64,000 nt of DNA from positions 16,862,628 through 16,926,627 of the forward strand of contig JAKZAP010000010.1 of the NCBI GenBank assembly GCA_023053575.1, read 5' to 3'. Below the pieces are notes generated by a model, which ran no database searches, was not told the DNA's origin, and saw nothing but the letters and a program-made list of their open reading frames with translations. Made by a program: the position numbers and the translations under genes. Origin of the DNA: Branchinecta lynchi. Taxonomy: Eukaryota; Arthropoda; Branchiopoda; Anostraca; Branchinectidae. Positions 1-11,795 of the stretch are shown one piece after another. Each line of letters begins with the position of its first letter. Within the stretch, counting starts at the first letter, position 1.

Positions 1-2120
1 AGCGATCGCAACTTAATCTGTCCGTCCGTCGTTCGGTCGGTCTGTCCAGGTTTTCCTAGTTCGGGCACTTCCACATAAGCTAGGACGATGAAACTTGGCA
101 GGTGTATCAGAGACCCCAAATGATCAAGTTGGAAATAGTCCCGATCCGAGCATCTGGGGGGGAGTGGAGGGAAGGGGGATCCTGAAAAATTAGGTTTTTT
201 CTACTTACGACCCGGTGATCAGATCTTAATGAAACTCTGCATATAGAAAGACCTCGTGTCTCAGAGGTCCCATTTTAAATCTAGACCGGATCCGGTGACA
301 TTGGGTGGGAGGAGTTGGAGGGGGAACCGGAAATCTTGGGAAACGCTTAGAGTGGAGAGATTGGGATGAAACTTGGTGGAAAGAACAAGCACAAGTCCTA
401 GATACGTGATTGACATAACCGGACCGGATCCGCTCACTGTGGGGGAGTTGGGGGGCGGAGAGATCCGAATTTCTAGTGATCCCGCGAGTTCGGTACTTCC
501 TGATGTGCTAGGACGATGAAACTTGGCAGGCATGTCAGGGACCAGAACAGATTGACTTGATAATACTCGTTTCTCCGATCCGAGCATCTGGGGGGGGGGG
601 GAGTGGAGGAAGGGGAAATCCGGACAAATTCGGTATTTTTTGACTGGGTGATCAGATCTTAATGAAACTTAATGAGGTTTCATGTCTCAGACATCCTATT
701 TTAAATCCGGTGACATTAGGGGGAGTTGGGAGGGGGGAACCGGAAATCTTGGGAAACGCTTAGAGTGGAGAGATTGGTATGAAATTTGGTGGAAAGAACA
801 AGCACAAGACCTAGATACGTGACTGACATAACTGGACCGGATAAGCTCTCTGTGGGGGAGTTTTAGGGAGGGAAGATCCAAATTTCTAGTGATCCCGCGA
901 GTTCGGTACTTCCTGATGCGCTAGGACGATGAAACTTCGCAGGCTTGTCAGGGAACCGAGCAGATTGACTTGAGAATGGTCGTTTCCACGATTCGACCAT
1001 CTGGGGGGGGGGGGGTAAAGGGAGGTGAAATTTCGAAAATTAGGTGTTTTTAACTTACGAACGGGTGATCGGACCTTAATGAAACTTGAAATATAGAAAG
1101 ACCTCGTGTCTCAGACACCCCTTTTTAAATGTGGACCGGATCCGGTGAACATTTGGGGGAGTTGGAGGGGTATAACCTGAAATATTGGGAAACGCTTAGA
1201 GTGGAGGGTTCGGGATGAAACTCGGTGCGAAGAACAAGAAGAAGTCCTAGATTCGTGAATGACATAAACGGACCAGATCCGGTCCCGGTGGGGGAGTTAA
1301 GGGGTGGGGCGAATTTCTAGTGATCCTGCGAGTTCGGTACTTCCTGATGTGCTAGGACGACGAAACTTGGCAGGCTTATCAGGGATCCGAACAGATTGAC
1401 TTAGTTACTTAGTTTCCCCGATTCCACCTTGAGGGATGGGGAATCCAGAATCTAGTGGCAAGCTCAGCTACTGAACGGGTGATCGGATTTAAATGAAACT
1501 TTATATTAAGAAACATCTCGTGCTCCGGACCGAATCTGGTGACATTGGGGGGAGCTGGAGGGGGGAGGGAACCAGAAATCTTTGGAAACGCTTAGAGTGT
1601 AGGGATCGGGATGAAACTTGATGGGAAGAAAAGCATCAGCCTAGATACGTAATTGACAGAACCAGATCTTATCGGGGCTCGTGGGGGGAGTTGCAGGGGT
1701 TTCCCGGAATTCAAGTGATCGCGAGTTGGGATACTTCAAGATGTGCTAAGGAAGTCCGAAAACTTTGTGACATGCACAAAAACCAAACGGATGGGTCTAA
1801 TGGGATGCAAGTTGGACAGTACCAAGTTTATGCGGCCTATATTTGTCATTTGGCGTCCGAACCGGATCCGACCAAAGTACGAGGAGGATGAAGCGGGAGC
1901 CGGAAATTTGAAGATAATGCTTTGATTCAAGTTAAACTTGATGGACGGGAAGAGGAGATGTTAGATATGCGAAGTTTATGTGTCCGGGTCGTATTCGGCC
2001 CCGGTGGGGTGAGTTGGAGGGGGAGTTCCGGAAAGGTTGTGGCTCGCATAGGGGTTAAACGAGTGGAGTAATTTGAATGAAACTTTGGAAAACATGCCTT
2101 AGATGGCATATTTTAGGGTC
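1..2120 (+). repeat. Family B tandem repeat, left array
   Basis: The motif GATGAAACTTGG or close variants recurs near 87, 229, 363, 514, 660, 777, 925, 1077, 1215 and 1367, a step of about 140. Three types alternate: one before GGCAGG, one before a TATAGAAAG-like string, one before GGTGGGAAGAACA. The real unit is therefore a trimer of ~410-440 bp. G runs and GATCCGG motifs occur in each unit. It starts with TCCG/TCTG microsatellite sequence at 27-50; the terminal hairpin would lie left of the window. Confidence 0.85.
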
Positions 2121-2700
2121 CGGACAGGATCCGAGCACGGTGGGGAGGGGGAATTATGTTTAACCTGTGACCCACCAAATGAATAAGGCGACAGTGGAGT
2201 AAAAGGAAAAAACAACCCAAATAAAACAAAAGTGTAAGATAAATAGTATTTTGTGTTGAAAAGCCTACATCAAGATTTGAATCAAGAAGGGAAAAGTCAG
2301 CTGTACTCGCCACCTAGTCTTTAAATTTACAGATTTTAACATATTTGTTTGTAGATGTAGTGTCTTCATTTTCCTTTTTTATCATACTATGTCGTAGATG
2401 GGTGAAAAACTGAAGAGATAAACTTCTTCGTAACAGATCGACAGGAAAGGGGGACCAGCACCACAGAAAATTGCTTGATCAACCAGTATGAAGTGTCGAA
2501 ATGAGTTGAAAAAGCCGATGGTGCTATTGGTGCTGGGTTTTCGACTCTGGCTGATGCAAACGGTGAAATATTAAATAAATAAACTTTTTTACCAGATCGG
2601 TAGAAAAGGCACCCAGTGCAGAAAATAGCTTGATCAAACAGTTTTAAGTGTTGAAATAAGGGACAGGGCGGGTCTTCCAGGTTTGGTTTCAAGCCATTAG
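2121..2700. repeat. Two-copy ~162-bp tandem duplication in unique DNA
   Basis: The string AAACTT..ACAGATCG..AGGAAAGG near 2419 recurs in diverged form near 2581, each followed by AGAAAATTGCTTGATCAA or a variant. Nothing else is recognised between 2121 and 2760. Confidence 0.5.
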
Positions 2701-2778
2701 TGCTGGGTTCCCGGTGTTACCGGAAACGATCCCGGGAACCACGATGGATCCAAGATCGGTATTTTTTTTTTTTTTCAG

Positions 2779-3208
2779 TGTCTGTCAGTCCCAGATGACC
2801 AAAGTTATGTGGACCACAGCCGCATTCGTCGACATGTCGGCTCCCTTGCCGCTGTTTCCGGATTCCGGCGGCAGTTCTACGACAGTCCGAGCTTCAAACA
2901 AGCCCAACTCCGGAATTCACGCCGGAGAGAGCGACTGATCGAAGCCCAGCCTCGATTTGCCGAGAACGAAGTTCTGTCGTACGACCCGCCGTCAACCAAA
3001 ATGGGGCACAAAAAATACCTACCCCCCTTGGAAGTTTTTATGGTTCACCCAAATAAAGTATCCAGGAAATCCAGGGGATTGACTCTCAACCCAGCTGCGT
3101 ACCATACGGCAATTGAGAAGCCCAGATTTGTACCAAGTAGTACCAGGTATGGTGGACCTTCCACTTGGAAAACAGAAGGAGTTGGAACGTCATCTGAAAA
3201 CTTCTCCG
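2779..3208 (+). CDS. Internal exon of an unidentified gene
   Basis: A 15-T tract followed by CAG (ending 2778) and a strong donor CCG|GTAAGT (3208/3209) bound an open frame of 143 codons plus one base, phase 0 in and phase 1 out. The peptide has no stop and is basic, with motifs DHSRIRRHVG, SRRRERLIEAQPRF and KKYLPPLEVF. I do not recognise a family. Its partners were not found: upstream exons may lie left of the window, and nothing between 3209 and 13895 joins it convincingly in phase 1. It differs from the repeats on both sides, which supports a host exon. Confidence 0.5.
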
Positions 3209-3297
3209 GTAAGTTGAATTTTATGTTTCTTAAGCAAAATCTCGTTCTTCAACTTTATCACATTCTTGAAGTTCAACTGAAAATCGAGCTTCTTTTT

Positions 3298-4330
3298 ATG
3301 GCACTTGTGAGCTTACTCAAGTGCCATATAGCGATCGTAATGTCTGTCTGTCGATCTGTCCACATTTTACTAGTTTTGGCACTTCCACATAAGCTAGGAC
3401 GATGAAACATGACAGGCGATTTGGCCCGACCAGATTAACTTGAGAATAGTTACACCCCCCCCCCCCCCATCCGGCCAATGTAGGGGGAGTGGCGGGATGG
3501 GGAATATGGAAATTAGTAACATGCATAAATTTGGAACGGCTAATCAGACGTGCATGAAACTTGACAAGTGTCAAGAACAAGTGCCTCAGATATTCAAATT
3601 AAAATCCGGACTGTGTACGATAACTAGGGGAGGCTGAGGGGGGAACCGGAATTCTTATGAAAGGCTTAGAGTAGAAGGATCGGGATGGAACTTGGTGGGA
3701 AAAACAAGCATAAACCCTACATATAAAGTTGACACTTGTCTCAGTGCCTCAGGTGTTCAGTTTCAAGTCCGGACCGGATCTGATCACTGTTGGAGGGGGA
3801 GCTGGAGGGGGCACCGGAAATCTCGAGAAACGCTTAGAGCCGAGGGATCGGAGTTGGACTTGGTTGGACGATCAAGCGCAAACCCTACATACATTACTTA
3901 CTAAACATGACCGGATCGTATCACAGTGGGGGGAGTTGGAGGGGATTTCCTGGATTTCCAGTGGGGTACTTTCAGACGTGCTAGGACCATGAAACTTGGC
4001 AGGCATATAGGGACTCTACCATATTGACTTGAGAATAGCCCCTTCCCCGATCCGATAATCTTGGCGGGAGCAGAGGGATGAGGAATCCGGAATCTGGTGA
4101 CTTTCATAACTTTAGAACGGGTGATCGGACGTAGATGAAACTTGACAAGTGTCAAGAATAAGTGTCACAGATGTTCAGCTTCGGGTCCGGATACTGGGGG
4201 GGGGGGCTGGAGGGCACACCGGAAATCTCGTGAAACGCTTCGAGTCGAAGGATCGGAGTTGGCCGTGGTTGGTAGAACAAGCGTAAACCCTAGATACATT
4301 ATTAAGTCTTACAAAGTAAGACCCGGTCTT
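3298..4330 (+). repeat. Family B copy with intact terminal hairpin
   Basis: It opens with a perfect 10-bp hairpin, ATGGCACTTG/CAAGTGCCAT (3298-3327), followed by ATAGCGATCG and TCTG repeats. Trimeric family B sequence follows with a C run at 3451-3467 and a G run at 4196-4206. Confidence 0.8.
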
Positions 4331-4446
4331 GTCAATACATATATATATGTGTTGCACAAAATTACCAACAGAAACAATCACTCTTGGTGACGTAGAGCGT
4401 AAGATACCAAGAAGTTTGCCCACCACTCCCAGAAAATAATGAACAC

Positions 4447-5385
4447 CTTAAAGTTTAACTGAAAAGCCAACTTATTTGTATGCCATTTGACTGGATATAT
4501 TACATTATTTGGATTGTGTTAAGCAATTTTTTTATATTTTCCCTATTTGCTCTAGTATGACGGTCAGAATATCTACGGCCCGTCCTCACAGCGTAAAATT
4601 CTACTATGACGCGGAAAACTTGAATCTCAATGGGAACGCGGTTTTTGAGTGGCCAGTGATCATCTTGCGGAAGATAGTTCACTGCGTGAACACTTATTTT
4701 TCGTAAATCGTTTTCATCAAGCATACACACAGGTATAAGCGCAAACATTTACGACAAATCCGACGGAAATTCCACTATTTGAAAATCGATTATTCATGAA
4801 TAGCGGAGCAATGAAGTAACGCATTTTCATCGGTTCTTTAAGCCTCTATGAGCGAATAATTGATGGATAACTAAAGTGTCCCATCTCAGCCCTTTTCAGT
4901 TAAAGTTTAACTGAACAGGCAACTTATTTTTACATCTTAGATTCAAATACATTGAATTATTACAACACCTATTGGGGATTCTCATTCTGTCCACAGTAGT
5001 CTTCAGTAGGGACGTTGGGAATGTGGACGCTTTCCCATGGTGAATCCGTCCACAATTCGCCCGCGAAAATCACTGCACTATCACTATCACTAGCTAGCAC
5101 TAGTTTTTGGCACTGCAGACTGCAGACACTTCTTTGTTTATTTGATACACAATGTATTTACTCGTTTGCTGCTGGTATTGTTGCCAAATGTTCCAGGCAC
5201 CATAGAGATATCACAAAAACGGGAAGAGCGGCAAGCACAATGGGATAATCGATTATTTGGATTTATCAGAAAAACAAACTAACGCTTTTTCATCGGGTTT
5301 TCAAGATTATTTAAGCGAACAAGTGATGGGTAACTAGACTGTCGTATCCTAGCCCTTTTCGGTTAAACTTTAAACTTTAACTGCG
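4447..5385. mobile_element. Family G inverted-repeat elements (two abutting copies)
   Basis: AAAGTTTAACTGAAAAG at the left is inverted as CTTTTCAGTTAAAGTTT near 4900, giving an element of ~460 bp. A second, shorter copy runs from there to about 5385, ending in an inverted TTTAACTG motif. A further ~450-bp copy lies at 38145-38592 and shares internal strings such as TCAGAATATCTACGGC and CCACTATTTGAAAAT. Confidence 0.7.
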
Positions 5386-7265
5386 AAAGCTCTTGGCACC
5401 TGAAAAGAAAATGATCCAGACCATCCGCATCAAGATGGCAAAGAGGACAAGAAACTACTCCATCCGGATCCGGACACCTCGAATTCCACGAATTACCACC
5501 ACATAGCGGTAAACAGTTTGCTCGGACCTGAATCCAACACTTCAAAAACTTAAAAGGTATTCCTAACTTGAAATAATATTCTCTAACGAAAGACTCTTTA
5601 ACTTGCCTGTCAACTCGGTGACTCATCTAGTGCAGACCACCATCTTTGTATTTCTTGGTCATCTAAATGTGTCTTAAACTTTTGTAAAAATAGGAAGGGT
5701 GATTTGTCGGACCTAGGCTAACATTCCAAACAAAAGAAAAACCTATTGGGTTCAGTGTATTTTTAATTATGTAAGGCCATGATGTTTTTTTTACCCAATT
5801 GGACCATTTCATCATACCCTGCTTTTACGAGCCGGTCATTAGGTACCTTAACCAAAATCTTATCATTTACAGGATTCTCATCTTTCTTAAATAAAAATTA
5901 CCAAAATCACCCCTCGTTACTAAACTATGAATGGTTATATAGCGACCCAAAACCCTTTTAAAATATTGCAACTGGAGCGATTCCAGCTGTTTTGCCTGTT
6001 CATGACCACATAATTCAGCACTAGAATCTAATGCAGGTAGCACTTTCGTATTAAATATGTGTTTATGCATTTGCAGGTTCTTTACTCCCATAATGGCAGG
6101 GTTTCTATATAAAGCACACAGTGCAGCTTTCCCTCGTGTTGCCGTTGCTGTGATATGACTTTGCCAACTAATGTTGGTTGACAGATGAAACCCGAGGTAT
6201 TTTGGTATTTAGCCTGTGTCTTCAGCTCAATTCCTTTAAAGTGAAATTTCCTATCTTGAGAATTTGATTTAACCCTTCGGAAAATTACAGTTTCCCTTTG
6301 ACCTTTTGAATAAAAAAAAAATTCAGCAGCCAAATCAAGTAGTGTTTGAAGTTCGTCCGCCAATTTTGCGACCAAAGCACTGTCGTCCGCAAACAGTAAC
6401 AGGGAAAATGTTAGATTACATAGTTTAACAACCGGGGCCCACCTTTTCTCAAAAAAAGTCAAAATGTCATAAAAATAAAGAAATAACTTGGGATGACAAA
6501 ACACATCCTTGCCTAACTCCAGTATTACTCTTAAACGATATAGAAAACCCTTTTCTCGCTATCATAACTATTCCTTTTGTCATTACGTACATAGAACAAT
6601 TTGACAAAAGGAACTGGCATTCCAGTCTCAAGAAGAGTTCTAAACAAACTAACTCTGTCAACGTTATTGAAAGCTGTACGCAGATCTAGAAAAGCAACGA
6701 AAAATCCATTCTTACCTTTACCGTATTTATCAATTAAAGAATTTAAGACCATCATTCGATCCACCGTTGTCTTCTAAGAGCTAATGCAGGTATTAGCTCT
6801 CTGACGCTGCTGTCTCGGCACGGAATACCTTCAGATCACCTTTTGCGAGTTTATACATCTTTTATACGGTCCTGCTTAGAATACTGTTCCCCCGTTTGGC
6901 ATTATGGCCTGACCTTTTCTAAAACCTCCTTGCTCCTCTCTAATAATTTGTAATCTATCCAACCAAAGCCCTAATCTGTTGTCTAAAATCCTTTCCAACA
7001 GCTTACTTACAGACGAAACTAAACTAATTGGCCTGTAATTATCGTGAAGTTCAGGATTGCCCTTTTTAAAAAGGGGAAATACTAGAGAAGTCTTCCATGA
7101 TTCCGGCCAACATCTCTTAGAAAGAACAAGATTAAAAAACGTTTGTAATATTGGAAGGAGAGTAAGATGTAGCTTCTTGAACACAGTGGCAGGGATACCA
7201 TTGTGAACTGGTGCCCACCCACCTTTTGAACTTCGAATGGCTTCCTCGACGGAATCGACTAAAAC
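5385..7265 (-). pseudogene. Broken LINE: reverse transcriptase and C-terminal zinc motif
   Basis: Read on the minus strand, the pieces follow RT order. NYRPISLVSSVSKLLERIL (near 7000-7060) is RT motif 1-2. FFVAFLDLRTAFNNVD (near 6690) corresponds to the catalytic motif A Asp region. TGVRQGCVLSS (near 6500) is motif B. LLFADDSALVA (near 6370) is motif C with both Asp. A C-terminal C-P-L-C..H..C zinc-type motif lies near 5440. Several frames are used, so it is dead. The VRQGCVLS motif and terminal zinc motif are typical of I/Ingi-group LINEs. It is interrupted at ~6770-6905 by a fragment of a different retroelement on the other strand. Confidence 0.85.
6775..6910 (+). pseudogene. Fragment of a second retroelement RT inside the minus-strand LINE
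   Basis: The + strand here encodes LLSRHGIPSDHLLRVY and then SCLEYCSPVWHYGL with no stop. The last string is the conserved thumb-region motif of CR1/Jockey-type LINEs (LEYCSPVW). It is opposite in strand to the LINE around it, so it is a separate fragment. It contains no complete ORF. Confidence 0.7.
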
Positions 7266-7289
7266 CAGGAAGGGAAGGGAATGCGAGAA

Positions 7290-7345
7290 AAGCAGGAAGG
7301 GCATACTAAAACGAGGAAGGGCATACTAAAACAAGGGAGGCTGTC
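7290..7345. repeat. Short tandem repeat, 20-bp unit
   Basis: AGGAAGGGCATACTAAAAC occurs twice in a row, with diverged neighbours on the left. Confidence 0.5.
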
Positions 7346-7516
7346 GCCAGAATTCAAGACTGGAAAGCCGCGCCGTTCCCTTCCTCTGTTTATTATTCTA
7401 TGAGGGACCGGCAACTTTTCAAATACAAAGTCCACCATCCCTTGCCCCTTTTAGTATCCTGATTTGTGATTCACATGTGATCACAAATTGTGATTCACCT
7501 TTTCATTGACCGTCTT

Positions 7517-7663
7517 CCTCCGAGTCCAGCGAGGGGTCGGCAACTAAGATATTTCAAGTCCACCACTTCCTTCCTCATTTTAGTACCTTGAAAATATTAA
7601 AACGAGGAAGGAAATGGTGGACTTGAAATATCTTAATTGCCGACACCTCGCTGGACTCGGAGG
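7517..7663. repeat. Near-perfect long hairpin, ~68-bp arms
   Basis: CCTCCGAGTCCAGCGAGG at the left is answered by CCTCGCTGGACTCGGAGG at the right. The two arms (7517-7585 and 7596-7663) match over nearly their full length around a ~10-base loop. A degenerate single copy of the arm lies at about 7398-7450. Confidence 0.85.
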
Positions 7664-7734
7664 ATTTTATTCGCCTACCATCAGAACGAGAAATGAAAAG
7701 GAGAATTAAAGGAGAATGAAAAATGAAAAGGAGA

Positions 7735-8953
7735 ATCTTGAGTCCCCCCCCCACCCCATCCCCACAGGTATCGGACCCGACCCGGACTTGACACTGAACG
7801 TCCGAGGCGATAGCTCACCAGACAAGTTTCATTCACCCGTTCCAAAGTTATGCACGCCACTTAGATTCCGGACTCCCCATCCACCCACTCCCGTCACGAT
7901 GGTCGGGTCGGAGAAACGGCTGTTCTCAAGTCAATCTGTTCGGATCCCTGACATACCTGCCAAGTTTCATCGCCCTAGCGCATCAGGAAGTATGCCGAAC
8001 TCGCGGGATCGCTAGAAATCCGGACCCCCCCCCCCAACTCCCCCACAGTGCCCTGATCCGGTCCGGTTATGTCAATGACGTGTCTAGGACTTGTGCTTAT
8101 TCTTCCCACCAAGTTTCATCCCGATCCCTCCACTCTGAGCGTTTCTCAAAATTTCCGGTTCCCTCCTCCAACTCCCCCCAGTGTCATCGGATCCGGCCGG
8201 GATTTAAAGTGAGATGTCTGAGACACGAGGTCATCCTACATATCAACTTTCACCAAGATCCGATCACCCGTCCGCAAGCTAAAAATACCTCGAATGTTTG
8301 GCTTCACCCTCCCTCCACTCCCCCCCCCCCCAGATGGTCGGATCGGGGAATTGATGATTTCCTATTTAATCTGGTCGGGTCCCTGACGTGCCTGTCAGTT
8401 TCCATCGTCCCAGCACATAAGGAAGCACCGAACTCGCGGGATCAATAGAAATTCGGGCTTCTCCCCCCCCCCCCCTCCCAACTCCCCCAAAGTGAGCGGA
8501 TCGGTTTCGGTTACATCACTCACATATCTAGGACTTGTGCTTGTACTTTCCACCAAGTTTCATCCGAATCCCTCCACTATAAGTGTTTTCCAAGATTTCC
8601 GGTTTCCCCCTCCAACTCCCCCCCCCCAATGTTACCGGATCCGATCTGGATTTAAAATTGAGGGTCTGAGACACGAGATCCTTCCATATATCAAGTTTCA
8701 TTAAGATCCGATCACCCGTTCGTAAGCTAAAAATATCTCATTTTTCCTACTTTTTCCGGATTCCCCCTCCCTCCACTCCCCTCCAGATGGTCGGATCGGG
8801 GAAGCGACTATTTCTAGTTTAATCTGGTCCAGTTCCTGATATGCCTGCCAAGCTTCATCGTCCTAGCTTATCTGGAAGTGCCCGAACTAGCAAAACCGGG
8901 ACCGACAGAAATTACATTCGCTATATGGCACTTGGCCGAAGGGCAAGTGCCAT
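7735..8953 (-). repeat. Family B copy, inverted, with terminal hairpin
   Basis: Complement of the family B trimer, with C runs at 8022-8033 and 8462-8474. Its own 5' end (the right edge here) carries the ATGGCACTTG...CAAGTGCCAT hairpin at 8924-8953, as in the 3298 copy. Confidence 0.82.
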
Positions 8954-8954
8954 A

Positions 8955-9135
8955 AAAACCGGTTGTGTAAATTTTTCCTCGTTTTCGCCACTAGGCAAAA
9001 GGTGTCGAAAAAGGCTTAAAACAGCCAACGCCGTGGATAATTTCTTAATGTGGATAATTTCTATTTTCAAATACTGGGAGTTGAAGAGTAAATAGTGCGA
9101 GGGGTCCTTTAGCGATGATTTAAAGTGGAGTGATA
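8955..9135. repeat. Family F dispersed repeat
   Basis: AAAAGGCTTAAAACAGCCAA and GTGCGAGGGGTCCTTTA recur at 44660-44880. A partial copy with CCCTGTTTTGCTA and AACAGCCAAAG is at 20475-20650. Confidence 0.6.
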
Positions 9136-9734
9136 TAGTTTTAAACTGCGTTGGCTGTATCGATGTATGGCACCAAAAAGCCATCGCACTGGCAAAGCTT
9201 ACTCACACTGGGGGCATGGCAAGTCACAGGTGGTTGAGTGATTTCACCTTTTTCATTCTTTTCACGCCGCCAGGGACCGAGCTTGAAAGTGAAGTAAGTA
9301 AAAGACACATTGGATCACTGGTAAGGACCTGCAAGTTCTGCCCTGTGTTTAGTAAACACCGGAGATCTCAGACACTTACATAGACTTATGTGATGTTTTC
9401 TTATTAGTTTAATATAACGTGTAAGGTATATTTTGTTGCAAATTATAATCTCTCATAAGTGTGAACCAGGACACGCCATTGTAGGGACTGTCTTAGGGAC
9501 AATGGAAACGATTTGTTTTGTTTGTTCCGTACTTCACCAAGCTCCGAATCTCATCGAACCATGTCCTGACTCCAGAAATCGTAATACCGAATTTGCTTTT
9601 ATCCACAAAGCACAGATGACAGAAGCTTAGACTTTCTACTGATTCATTCTTGACTTTTTGGACCCTTTCCCTTATGTAAATCGCAAACTAAGAACAGCTC
9701 AGTTGTAAACAACACGGATTCATTCTGATGCGTT

Positions 9735-11105
9735 TTTTGCATCCCAAAACGTAAGTGGAGGGATACCTATGACATCGCAAAAGTTGTCCGTCCGTCCGTC
9801 CGTCTGTAAGCACGATAACTCTCGAAGGGAATGAAATATTTTGACGAAACTTGGTGTGGGGATTCGTTGGCTCAAGAGTAAGGTCGAGTTCGTAGATGGG
9901 CTTTGTAGCCCTATATTTAGGGGTGGGGAGGGGGTTTAAATGAGGGGGGAAGCAAAATATTTTTAAACAGCTAATGAGACAGTCGATTATGGAGTAAAAG
10001 AAAAGCTGAACATGATGGTGAAAACCATTTTCTCGCCGGACGAGTAGTTCGCCCGGAATCCGGCCAAAAACAAGAAAGTTTGTTAAAAGTAAAGGTTTTA
10101 TTTGAAGTTGATTGGTTGTTCGATTTAGAAGTAAGAAAACATGGTGAACACGACGGTGAAAACCATTTTTTCGCCCGACAAGTAGTTAGCCCGGAATCCG
10201 GCAAAAACCGGAAAGTCTGTTAAAAGTAAAAGTTTTATTTGAAGTTGATTATATGTTCGTTTAAGGGGTAGGAAGACATGCTGAACACGATGGTGAAAAC
10301 CATTTTCTCGCCGGGCAAGTAGTTCGCCCGGAATCCGGCCAAAACCGGAAAATTGTTAAAAGTATTTGTAGTTGATTAGATATCCGATTTAGGGGTAAGA
10401 AGAGATGCTGAATCCGTGTATGACAATCATTTCTTACCCGGACATATAGTTCGCCCGGAATCCGGCTGGAAGCGGAAAATTTGTTATAAGTTAAATTTTA
10501 ATTTGAAGTTGATTAAATGTTCGGTTAGGGGTAGGAAGACATGCTGAAAACGATGGTGAAAACCATTTTCTCGCAGGGCAAGTTTTTCGCCAAAACCGTA
10601 AATTGTTAAAAGTATTTGTAGTTGATTAGACATCCGGTTTAGGGGTAAGACGAGATGCTGAATCTGTGTATGACAATCATTTTTTACCCGGATATATAGT
10701 TCGCCCGGAATCTGGCTGGAACCGGAAAATTTGTTAAGTTAAATTTAAATTTGAAGTTGATTAGATGTTCGATATAGGGGGAAGAAGATACGCTGAGTTC
10801 TTTTTTTAGCTTCCTTTTTTTTGCCGGACAGGTAGTTCCGGAATTCGGCAGAAACCGGGAAATTGGCAAAAGTAAGGCAGGAAGTTTTTGTCAAAACAGA
10901 TATTACTTATAGGGGTAAACACAAACATATTGAATCCAAAATCTGAACTTGGTTTTCTCCGATGATTAGATTTTGGCCTTAATCTGTTTCTCAATTTTAA
11001 TAGTAAAAATGTTCAAGGAGTCGGGCGAAGACTGGATCTGGCGACGACAAGACCCAATTGTCTGGATTAAATATTGAATTTCTGGGATCCCATCGAAACC
11101 TTTGG
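9735..11105 (+). repeat. Family A element, longest copy
   Basis: It starts near a degenerate form of the palindrome TTTTGGGATCCCAAAA, then a TCCG microsatellite (9787-9806), CTCTCGAAGGGAATGA and GACGAAACTTGGTGTG. Six or so ~115-140-bp tandem units follow, marked by GAAGTTGATT or GTAGTTGATT at about 10103, 10241, 10366, 10503, 10618 and 10751. It ends with GGGATCCCATCGAAACC and TTTGGTCTTG. Confidence 0.8.
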
Positions 11106-11795
11106 TCTTGTTATGATATACTCGATGGTTGAATATGCTAACATACATCTGAGTTGACATCTGTTTATCATAATTTTTTCTATACAGTCAGGAAGGCTGA
11201 AAGTTTTGTAGAACCAAAACTGTTTCAACCAGATTGATTGCGTTTACTGTTTGAGTGGCTTGACCGGAATCTGTACCTGAAACTTATTCATAAAACCAAA
11301 CATTTTTGGTCAGGATGAATCTAGTAGGGGCCAAAAGACTGGTTGTTTTTATTGTGTCTGCTCGTTTTCTGAACGGACCAGTAGCTTCACTAGAATTCGG
11401 CGAAAACGGGAAACTAGGTGGGGCTTCCAAAATCTGAGCGATAAATCTGTTCAGCAGAACTGCGGGGGCTAACACCTCTTTGCTTTGTTCATTAAAATAT
11501 TTAAAATAGTTATTATGTGGAGCAGGAAAGTAAAACATTCGGACATTGTGGGATCCCACAAATACTTTTCGACATCGGGGTGAATGATTAAATCCTCTTC
11601 TTTCTGTCGTTTACGGCTTTATTGTTTGCGGGCATTACTGCGATTTTGCTAAATAAGATTTATTAAATTAAAGTACAAACTTTATCCCATATTTGTATCC
11701 CACGAACACCTTTCTCTTGTTTGTCAAGTAGTCGTCATCGTCTCTTTTTTGTCGTTTGTCGGTTTTGTTATTTTTTAGTTTTACTGGGCTTCTGC
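11106..11795. other. No gene seen; AT-rich unique sequence
   Basis: I found no open frame with splice support, no family A or B sequence and no strong inverted repeat here. Confidence 0.3.

Noticed and set aside
9463..9630. Possible terminal exon (frame with CEPGHAIVG)
   Set aside because: The acceptor has no pyrimidine tract and its phase 0 start does not fit the phase 1 end of the 2779-3208 exon.
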